Shown here one piece after another: positions 22,951-31,441 of a stretch of 64,000 nucleotides of DNA. The position numbers and the translations under genes are program-made. The stretch covers positions 35,663,534 to 35,727,533 of the forward strand of contig CM028330.1 in assembly GCA_016647705.1 (NCBI GenBank), read 5' to 3'. Origin of the DNA: Eucommia ulmoides. Lineage: Eukaryota > Streptophyta > Magnoliopsida > Garryales > Eucommiaceae. Below the pieces are notes generated by a model. That model saw only the letters and a program-made list of their open reading frames with translations. It had not been told where the DNA came from and did not search any database. Position 1 is the stretch's first letter. Every line of letters starts with the position of its first letter.

Positions 22951-24844
22951 GGTAGAGAAGACCCTCGGCTTGTTTACTCATTCTCTCTCTTTCCTAGTTG
23001 TAGCAAAGAGGTCAGCACCATAAAATCTAGTCCCACGATCCAGAGCTTAATCGAGAGTGGGAGCAGGGTTGGAGCAAAAGTCATAGGACAACCTCTGATG
23101 CCAGAGCCCGTCAACAAAGGCATTCAGTGCTACACTCTCAGATAGGTCATCGCATGTATTCGCTTCTTGGTTGAAGCGTCCAACGTAGTCTCCCAAAGAT
23201 TCGGTGGGCTTTAGCCGAAGATTGAGGATATGAGCCACAGTCTTCGGCCTCCGTCGGGAGTGACTAAAACAAGCTAGGAACAATTTCTAGAGCTCCCTGA
23301 AAGTGGAGATGGATGTTGGCCTCAGACCCTGTAACTGTAAGGGTGATAGGAAAGTGATAGATGTAAAATACCTATCTACTTCTAAACTGTATTTAGTAGT
23401 TTTAGAGTGTTTTATTTATATTTAATTTTTTTTTGTTTTTTTTTAATATAATTCAGGTGTAGGGACGCAAACAAGAGGCAAACGAGCGAAAACGGTGGAA
23501 AAGGGGTAAAAATGTGCAAAACCGGTGCAAGTACTGTAACTTCAAGCCTATTCTTGACTACTATTCAATCCTATTTTGGAACAACTCAAAACGTGGAAGT
23601 TTTATATCTCTCTCTTAGCTTTCCATAGGTTTTTAAATCACCTCAATTGGAGCTCGGACGAAGACGTTACAGCCAAAACAAGAAAGTGTGTCACGGCCTA
23701 GGCGAAAATAACTTCGCCTAGGCGAAGTAGCGGCAGAAAGTTAACCGACTTAACTTCGCCTAGGTGGAAATTCCTTTTCCTAGGCAAAAATCCGGCAGCA
23801 CAGAGATATTTTCTGAGATATTTTGAACCCTTTTGTCTATTTATATCATTTCTCCCACTTCCCTTAGGATGCTTGGATGTTTTGAGACCCCCTTTCACCA
23901 TAGATAGAATTAGATAATTTAGGAGTAGATTAGATTAGGTTTAGGAAGTTATCTTGGCTAAATCTTGAAGAGCTAAAAGAGGAAGATCATCAATGGAGAA
24001 GAAGAAGCTCGGGAGGATCGTTTTTTGGCGAAAGCGGACTACTCCACTTTGAGATTTGATTTTTCTTTCCTTGTTTCCATATTTGTACTTAATGTTTTTA
24101 TTGATGATGATTATCTCCTCTTGATTTAATATTGTAATGGCTAAGATCATGTTAGTTTAGTTAGATATTAGTTAGGGTTAGATATAATTCATGTAAATAT
24201 CTCTTTGGTTGAATATAAGTTATTTTGATGGTTTGTTATCCAATTCCAATTGTGTTTACCGTTATTTCACGTTTATTATGCTTATTACGATAAACCGAGA
24301 ATATGGGATTTGACACTCGGGAGAGATAACCCCAGATTCGGACTAGAGATAAACACAACGTGATGATCCAATAACCCGAGAGAGAGTTGGATTGTGTGCA
24401 ATCCATGAGGTTGGGTCAAGACTCACGTGACTATGTGTTCGGAAAGGCGTTCGAGGGGGACTTCGGCGTTAACGCGAAGTCATGTTTTCGCTCATTTTTC
24501 ACTCGGAAGAGGGAGCGAGTGAGTTATAGATACCGAGATTGTTGGATGTGATAATAACCATTATTGATAACTAAACTAATCCAAAAAGATACTAAGTGAA
24601 TGAAATCGATCTCTAGTTAATTAGTGTAATTAGAATTAATCCTTAGGAGTAGTTTTAATTAGTTTAATTTAAATATTAATTGAATTGTCAGGATAATATG
24701 AGACTACGTAAATTGCGGTACTCAAGTATTAACACTTTCCCTGTGGACACAATACCCGATCTTAACCGATCCACTATTCTAAAACTTTGACCTCGTATAC
24801 TTGCGAGTGTAAGTAGCGGTGTATTTCATACGCTACCAAGTTTT

Positions 24845-24862
24845 TAGCGCCATTACCGGGGA
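24845..24862 (+). other. tRNA-Asp-type primer binding site, right arm
   Basis: TAGCGCCATTACCGGGGA lies seven bases after the putative LTR end CTACCA. It matches the tRNA-Asp primer complement at 15 of 18 bases and mirrors 20947-20964. Confidence 0.7.
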
Positions 24863-25444
24863 TTGTGTGAATTTTAAGTTGATATTGCGACTAAGTGGTC
24901 GAATGTTAATCCTGACGTTTATTTTTATTTTTATTTTTTTTATTTTTGTTTCATTGTGTTAGTGTGATTAAGCCGTGCGAGAAACGATGAAGAAGATTGG
25001 AATTCTTAATTCTCAATCCCAAGATTGAGCTTATATTGAAAATGATAAGGATAGAGAGGAGAAGCCGACTTCAAGCCATGATCTTGATCCAACAGAGCAT
25101 TTGAGCCCAAATACCTTGTTTATGGGGAATTTTGGTGAAAATGCTTAGCCACACAAAAGTCCAGCTGGGGACGGTAACTCAAGCGCAATTTTTTCTTTTT
25201 TTTTTCTTTTTTGAAATGAAACTCAAGGTATCAAGTTACTCGATTTTTGCTACTATTTATTTTATTATTTATTCTTTTTGGAAGCCGGCATGGCTTCGAA
25301 ACGTGTTCGGAAGTGAATTTAGGAGTTTGGAAATTTAGGGTTGTGTTTTGTGCTAAAACCCGTTTAAGGAATGAAGTGGAAGTAAGTGGCACAGAGAGAA
25401 GTTGTGAAAACATAAAGAAATCCAGCCAAAATTCACACTGGCGT

Positions 25445-25680
25445 AACTTCGCCTAGGCGGAGAAACCACCGCCTAGGCAAAAATAGTGCAATTGGTTGAG
25501 TTTTTACACTAGCATAAATTCGCCTAGGCAGATTAACGTCAAAACCCAATGTTTTTCACACTGGCATAACTTCGCCTAGGCATAGAAACCACTGCCTAGG
25601 CGAACAAACATCAGAAAGGTCTTTAAACAAAAAGGTACTACTTTGCCTAGGCGAAAAAAACCATCGCCTAGGCGAATTAG
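25445..25680. repeat. Cluster of CGCCTAGGCG palindromes, right arm outer side
   Basis: Seven copies of the palindrome or near-palindrome lie within 235 bp. Pairs are separated by short adenine-rich spacers, and the phrase TTCACACTGGC(A/G)TAACTTCG recurs before two of the pairs. The other cluster of this insertion is at 23695-23790. Confidence 0.85.
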
Positions 25681-26740
25681 CATCAAAAAAGCTCTGCACC
25701 GTAGAGCTACAAAGGCCACTTTCATGTCCATATAAGACTTGAACATGAGCTCCCTGAAAGTAGAGATGGATGCTGGCCTCAACCCTGTAACTGTGAGGGT
25801 GATGGGAAAGGCTCTACACCGTAGAGCTACAAAGGCCACTTGCATGTCCATATGAGACTTGAACATGAACAGGTGGTCAATGGGATCTAACGTCCATCAT
25901 ACGGATTCATCTGGGGGTAAGTGAAGTGCTTCGACACTACTTCTTCCCGAACTTCCTTCATAAAGAAGACCTCACCTCCACAATAGCACCCGATCCTACC
26001 TGACCTCCCTGCACTTCTTGGTTGCAGCCTTCCATGTCAGCCAGGCGGTGCTCTACAGCCTTCCTTGCTCAAGGCTCATTCCGTACATAACTGCCCGCAG
26101 CTCGGGCGGTAGTGTAACGGGGGGGGAAGTGAGTAGGAACCAACTTTACATTTATGCCGGCCTCTGAGATTGGATCTGGCTGGGCAATAAGGAGCCCGAC
26201 CACTAGGGGGACACTAACAAGTCCCTTGGCACAAATTCATGCAGCAGGGGATGTGGAGATCTTGGTATTTGCCGGGGGGCCTCTGTTATCCCTTAAACTC
26301 AGGGTTGCGAAGTGGAGGGCAGCCCTCGAGCACATGCCCATTCGAACTAGTCATGAGAACATCGCGGTCTTGAGGTGTCTTTTCGGGCGCTGTGGTTTGG
26401 AGAGTTGGTCCACCCTGAACAGGGGCTAGCGGCAAGCGCGCGAAGAGGAGCTGTACACATGACTTAAACTCTCGCATTTGGCGTTCAAGAAGATCAACCC
26501 AAGATACCTCTACGGCTTCCAAGGTCTATCTTACAGCCCCAGGTGGCAGAGTGGACGGTCCTGCCTGGTCCTGGGGAGGGCAGTTATTCTTGTTGGTGGG
26601 AGTTGGAGGGTGTGCCCTTGAAGTTCTTGACATGTCTTCTCTTTCTTCTGTTCTGGGTCTGTATGTCCAACCAGACCTTATGATCACCCAGGCTCAGCTA
26701 AGCAAAAAGCAATGATCAGGGGAAGGATTTCTACACGATG

Positions 26741-26758
26741 CCCATAGACGACGCCAAA
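26741..26758 (-). other. Primer-binding-like site of element X
   Basis: On the minus strand, one base inside the LTR, the sequence reads TTTGGCGTCGTCTATGGG. It is close to the TTTGGCGCCGTCTGTGGG motif that commonly follows gypsy 5' LTRs in plants. It sets the inner LTR boundary at 26760. Confidence 0.6.
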
Positions 26759-26759
26759 C

Positions 26760-27535
26760 TGTTGGTGTATAAAATTGGAACACACCTCCAGTATGGTCTA
26801 GTCGGATGGCAAATATTTTTCTACTGAGGTGGAATCGTCGGTTGAAGTTCTTCATGTGAGCTGTATTGGGTCTTGGGAGGACTGACCTACCATGTCCATA
26901 GTCTTGCTCCTCAGGGAGTGATACCTACAAAAGGATCAGACTAGAATTTGTCTCGGTAAAGCCCATTCAGCATGAAAATAAGAGCTCAGAGAGAAAAGGT
27001 ACAGAAATGCGTTAAGTATGCAAGTGAACTCAATACATGTGTGTAATAAAGCATAACTCAGGCTTGCATAACCCATAGTATATAAAGGCGTTGGAGATGA
27101 TTAGTCAGGTTTAAACACGGTTAATTAGACAAAACCCTGTGTTTATGCGATAATCCTGGGCATTTAGAAAATAATCGTTGAGCTTGAACTTTTGGGCCCA
27201 TTTAGCGAAGCCTGCGGGCCTCTGTCAGGCTTGTAATGGTGAGCCGGTGGAGAAGAGTGGAGATCCGTGGAATCTTGGAGGAGAAACGAGTTGGAATAAG
27301 GAGCCGGTCGAGGTGAACGGCTGAGTCCCTGAAGTTAACCGTCTAGGGCACGGCATAGAACTCAGGGCAGTACATCTCTGCGGGGCACTTTGCTTCTCCC
27401 TAGTGCAAAGGAGATTCCAGAGAGGAGTCGTAGTTGATGTATGTTCCAGCATGGAGTTGCGGATTCCGAAATGCGTTTATGTCACTACAAGGCAGACACG
27501 TAGATAAGCCCCAGGTGTTGACTCAGTGGTGCCCA
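26760..27535 (-). repeat. 5' LTR of element X
   Basis: Plus-strand ends are TGTTGGTGTATAAAATTG (26760) and about GTGGTGCCCA (27535); an alternative outer end is near 27550. The TG and CA termini, the adjoining primer site and gag downstream identify it as an LTR. A TATA-like sequence (TTTATATAC on the minus strand) lies at about 27079-27087. The opposite-strand reading TATATAAAGG is an equally good TATA, so antisense initiation is possible. No partner LTR is found in the window. Confidence 0.65.
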
Positions 27536-27544
27536 AAAATACCC

Positions 27545-27745
27545 TTATCAAAATCTAATCACATGTAATTAGAATTAACTAATACGAAGTTTATTTTGGG
27601 ATTGGTTAATTCCATGTTTTGTGATATTAGAGAATCATTATTAATGAAAATGTAATTCAATCTCATATTCTAAGCATAAAAATGGAATGGTAATTCTGAT
27701 AACCATTCTAATCCCTTACCTAGTTACATGTAGCAAACATGTGGT
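27545..27745 (+). mobile_element. Truncated TIR element, copy 1
   Basis: This segment is the inverted homologue of 28260-28460: AATCACATGTAATTAGAATT and the following 180 bases match the reverse complement there. It ends in ACATGTAGCAAACATGT, matching the terminal repeat of the intact copy. The left part is missing where the element X LTR begins, suggesting X inserted into it. Confidence 0.55.
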
Positions 27746-28251
27746 TAGTACCTTGGAATTGCTGTAAGTGTGTCGCATGAGAGGAATTGGATCGTCTCTC
27801 CTCATTGTGTAGTACAAAATTCTCTGGCCTATATCTACACGGGCAGACATTCGGTTGAAAATATACGTTTACTTGGATGACCAATTGAAGAGGTAAGAAT
27901 AAGTTCAGCAATGTGTGCTGTTTTGGTAAATAAAAAATCGAGAAAATGGCAGATATGAATAGTGCTTCACCATTTAAAAAACGTATTGATTAGTAAAGTT
28001 GATAGGCATATTTTGATACATATTTAGATCCAAATTAAAAGTCAAAATTGAATGGTATTTCAATATATACTAGTAATTAAAAGTCAATATTAGTCTAGTT
28101 TAGGGTTTACATGTGTTGCACAAAAATCATATTGTGTATTGTAATATCGAAATTTTATTAAGTAAATAATTCTTGTAATTGTAGTTAAGAAACCTATTTA
28201 GATTCACAAGAAAGTTTGCCATGGAAACTAAAACATTTCCTACCTAACTCT
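27746..28251. other. AT-rich sequence without recognised features
   Basis: I see no gene, RNA or repeat boundary. It lies between two copies of the same TIR element family. Confidence 0.4.
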
Positions 28252-29033
28252 TATTACATGTTTGGTACATGGTATTCATGTACTGACCAAGAAATTGAAA
28301 TGGTTATGAAAATTATCATTTCATTTTTATGTTACGTATATGAGATTAAATTTTATTTTTATTATTAAAAATTTTCTAATCCCACAAAATATGGGATTAA
28401 CTAACTCAAGATAAATTTGGTATTAGTTAATCTTAATCACATGCAATTAAAATTTAATCTTCTGTCGGTCAAAAAATGCGACCAAACACTGACCAAATAT
28501 AGAAATGAGAATGAAATTTAACTAAAATTTATTAAATTACTATTTTACTCTTTAAAAAATTCATTAAATTACTATTTTACCCTTTGAATTTCTAACAAAT
28601 ATATCCTTTCATCGTTTTTTAACACTTCCCTCCCCCTACTTCTTCCTCCCTACACCATTTTCTCAGACGAAAAACCAATTCTGGTAGCCAACGCTGAATT
28701 CTCTCTCTCTCCCTCCTATATATATACATACATATATACACCTCTTATTTGAAATTTTATTTTATTTATGTTCGATATTTTTTATTTAAAAAAATTATAA
28801 TTGAAAATTTATATTTTTTCAAGTGGAATTTTTATTGGACAAATGTATTCAATTCTTGATTTATTCTCAACACTAATCAAACATTGAAATGAGAATAGTC
28901 ATTCTAATATCACATCTAATCTCTTTTGTCACCAAATATAGGAATAGTAATGATCATTTAATTCCATTACCATTACCATAATAATTATAATTCTATTCTC
29001 ATTTCATTCCATTCTTTTCTAACATACCAAAGG
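28252..29033. mobile_element. Non-autonomous TIR element, copy 2
   Basis: Left terminus near ACATGTTTGGTACATGG and right terminus near CATACCAAAGGCAGTG are imperfect inverted repeats with a GTTTGGTA core. Internal text near both ends (GAATGG and CATTCC runs) is also inverted. The body contains no transposase. It probably belongs to the same broad GTTTGGTA-terminus group as 30042-30674. The exact ends and target duplication are unsure. Confidence 0.5.
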
Positions 29034-29116
29034 CAGTGTAATAGTTTTGGATATACCATTCTACAAAATTATATGAAATTTGTAACTTAAGAAAAAAAAA
29101 AAAAAAGATATATATA

Positions 29117-29978
29117 TATAAAGGATATATGTCATTGACCTCTCCTATCATTTTGCACTATATTAGATATTTTCCTTATCATTTTATAAATATCAAAGAT
29201 CTCCTCTGTTTTTTTGCACAAATACCTCTTACCACCCTCATTGATTAAAAAATAATAAAATTTTAATTATAATACTAATTTTACCCTTGACTATTTAAAA
29301 AATAATTAAATAATAAAAAACTAAAATACATAAATAACTCTTTAATTTATATATATTTATTGTCACCTCCTACCACCGCACCCACCGCCGTCGCCGCCCA
29401 CCACCCACCCAACATCACCTCCCATCGCCGCCACCTCCCACCACCCACCACTTCCTACCACCACCACCACCTACCATCGCCGCCACTACCCACCCCCATT
29501 AACCTTTTTTTCTCTCTCTCTCTCTGGTAGTGGTGGGAGTTGGTGGTGGGGGTGGGTAGTGGTGGCGACAATGGGTGGTGGCGGGGGAGTTGGGCGGTGG
29601 GTGGTGGGAGGTGGCAATGACGGTGGGAGGTGGTGTTGGGTGGCGGCGGTGGGAGGTGATGGAGGGTGGTGGGTGGTGGCGGCGGTAGGAGATGGCTGTG
29701 GCAGTGGGTGGTGGGAGTTGGACAGTGGTGGTGGGAGTTGGGTGGTGGTGAGAGATAAGTATAATTATTTAAAAAGTTAAGCGTAAAAAATATAATTTTA
29801 AAAATATAAGGGTGCTAATGATTTTTTATTAAAAATAACCTAAGGGCAATTTTGTCCAAATGGAAGTAAGTAGTATTTGAGCAAAAAGACAGAAAATATC
29901 TCTGGTATTTATAAAATGACAGAAAATGTATCTGGTATAGTACAAAATGATAGGGGATGTCAATGGCATATACCCTAT
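29117..29978. mobile_element. Long-TIR element with GC-rich core (MULE-like)
   Basis: Left GGATATATGTCATTGACC and right GGTCAATG-type ends (reverse complement GGGTATATGCCATTGACA) are inverted repeats. They stay similar for roughly 150-200 bp, including CCTATCATTTTG(C/T)ACTATA. The centre (29370-29755) is GC-rich, with CCACC/CCGCC runs facing GGTGG runs, itself close to an inverted repeat. Long TIRs without coding sequence fit a Mutator-like non-autonomous element. Target duplication is not clear. The Gly/Trp-rich open frame within is compositional. Confidence 0.55.
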
Positions 29979-30041
29979 ATTTAAATGAAGAAAAAAAAAA
30001 AAAAAAACTACTTAAAACTTTTATAGAAATTGGGTAGCTAA

Positions 30042-30674
30042 GGTAGCGTTTGGTAACTATTTCTATTCCCATTCCATGCAGTAGGATGGGATGGGATGAA
30101 AATTTTGTTTCCTTCTTGGGAGTAGAATCGCATTTGGTAACGATAATTTTTTTATTTATTTTGGGAACAAAATCACATTTGGTAACGATTTTATCCTAAA
30201 TAAAAAAAAAATGTTTTGAGAACATTTTTTTTTTTTTTTTTGGCCTCATGGCAACGGCGGCGGCGACGGTGACCCGATGGCGACGCCGACGCCAACCGGA
30301 CGGTGACCGACGGGTGGCTGACGATGGCCAGCCGACGGCGCCGGAAGTTGCCGAATAGTGGCCGGACAGTGGGCAGCCGGCAATGCCAGAGATGACCGGC
30401 GACGGTTGCCGGAGATGGCTGCCGACGACGGACAGCAACAGACGGTGGCCGGCAGCGGACGAACAGTGGTGGTGACCCTCTTTAATTTTTAAGAATGGAA
30501 TAGGAATAATGAGAAACAACTTTTTTTTATTTCTCATTTCTTAAGAAAAAAAAAGTGGATACAATTCTCAAATGGGAATGGAATGAGAACGGGAACAAAA
30601 ATTACCAAACGCTATTCCCAAACAGAAATCTCAAAAATTTGAGAATGGAATGGAAACGGTTACCAAACGGGACC
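30042..30674. mobile_element. Tourist/PIF-Harbinger-like MITE with GC-rich core
   Basis: The termini GGTAGCGTTTGGTAAC and (reverse complement) GGTCCCGTTTGGTAAC are 16-bp TIRs. They are flanked on both sides by TAA (30039-30041 and 30675-30677), the 3-bp target duplication of the PIF/Harbinger superfamily. The interior 30245-30475 is a GC-rich CGG/CCG/GACG low-complexity block with no transposase. Confidence 0.75.
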
Positions 30675-31291
30675 TAAAAGTATCAATTAAAAAAATATTT
30701 TTTTACGATATAAATTTAGAAGTTGTATGGTACACCCAAGAGATGTTAGTTCGGTTAGCAAAAGGAGGTGTCCAATTTTCTTGTCAAATAAAATTCGACT
30801 CTCCTAAAGAACACTCCGGGAATTAAATCTTGAATTTAATTTTAAATGCACCAAATAGATGTAGGAGAATGCACCCTTAAATTCACTCAGGAAGATAATT
30901 AATCGAGATGCCATAAATTGACCTGAACAACACCCCCCACACACACACACAAAAAAAAGGGGGGGGGGGGGGCGGAAGCTGTATGGTACATTTAATTGTT
31001 TAGATGATGTAGGAAAAACATATATGCATGCATCCAAACTACTCCGCAATCTCTACAAAACAAACAGAAAGGGATAGGACGTAACTATAATAAGAATTCC
31101 AGTCAAACTCCGAATTATTTCATTTCACAATCTGGGCGAAGAGAACATAATCCCACGCAGAACCCTAGAGCGTGGTTTTATTTGTTGATCAAGTCGAAGG
31201 GGATTGCATATGTACACAAGAAAGAGAAGCAAGAGAAAAACAACAAAAATAACCCTTTGATTTGTACAAGATCCCCTTTATATGTATTAAA
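30675..31291 (-). other. 3' flank and probable 3' UTR of the RING-H2 ligase gene
   Basis: About 250 bases past the stop codon at 31292 are probably 3' untranslated. The remainder is AT-rich, with a homopolymer patch at 30950-30973 (A8 then G14). No other gene is seen. Confidence 0.45.
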
Positions 31292-31441
31292 CTAAAAGGG
31301 GAGAGATGATTGTGACAGTGCTGCCGCGGCCTTGCAGACGGGGCACCAGTTCTTGAGCCGTAGCCACTGGTATATACATTCCACATGAAACCCATGCAGA
31401 CATCCTAGTTTTCCAACTTCATCTCCTACCACATACTCTTC
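31292..31441 (-). CDS. HIP1-like: HIP1-like terminal exon, second half of RING
   Basis: The acceptor CTCTTTGCAG precedes GAAGAGTATGTG. The 49 codons include CLHGFHVECIYQWL and NWCPVC, completing the RING-H2 pattern, and stop at TAG (31292-31294). Confidence 0.92.
   Translation of the reverse strand, partial: EEYVVGDEVGKLGCLHGFHVECIYQWLRLKNWCPVCKAAAALSQSSLPF

Larger units (their letters stand above)
23355..25685 (+). mobile_element. Athila-like insertion in gag, right-arm copy
   Basis: Mirror of 20124-22454. It reads TGATAGATG at 23355, an LTR-like part to about 24838 (CGCTACCA), a primer site at 24845-24862, then 0.82 kb of internal sequence ending GCATCA at 25685. GAAAG (23350-23354) and AAAAA (25686-25690) flank it. 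A short MASKRVRK-like start near 25289 is followed at once by a stop. No gag, pol or second LTR is recognised. Confidence 0.65.
22951..26375 (-). repeat. Right arm of the 6.9-kb inverted repeat
   Basis: Reverse complement of 19434-22858 with the same nested contents in opposite orientation. It runs from GGTAGAGAAGACCC (22951) to CTTGAGG (26375). Beyond 26375 the sequence continues as genuine X gag leader, so this arm is the parental copy and the left arm the duplicated one. Confidence 0.95.
22951..26633 (-). pseudogene. Element X gag, right-arm (parental) copy
   Basis: An ATG at 26631-26633 opens MSRTSRAHPPTPTNK, soon followed by a TAG near 26525. Then come VSWVDLLERQMREFKSC (a helical gag N-terminus), the mirrored core fragments, and FLACFSHSRRRPKTV at 23047-23283. 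Stops, frameshifts, the 120-bp duplication and the 2331-bp insertion break the frame. It sits downstream of the retained LTR and primer site, as expected for gag. Confidence 0.85.
18743..27535 (-). mobile_element. Element X: rearranged Ty3/gypsy retrotransposon containing a large inverted repeat
   Basis: On the minus strand, from the right, the parts are an LTR (26760-27535), a primer-binding-like site (26741-26758), a gag start at 26633 and gag running into the right arm of the inverted repeat. At the far left a pol C-terminal piece (19301-19430) is also on the minus strand. Between them lie two facing copies of gag with a nested Athila-like insertion. Pol is otherwise missing and no left LTR is seen, because element A occupies the left side from 18742. 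The layout suggests an element damaged by inverted duplication plus deletion of most of pol. Confidence 0.65.

Noticed and set aside
29559..29780. Gly/Trp-rich open frame, a possible glycine-rich protein
   Set aside because: It lies within the GC-rich core of a TIR element and shows GGTGG low complexity; it has no supporting structure.
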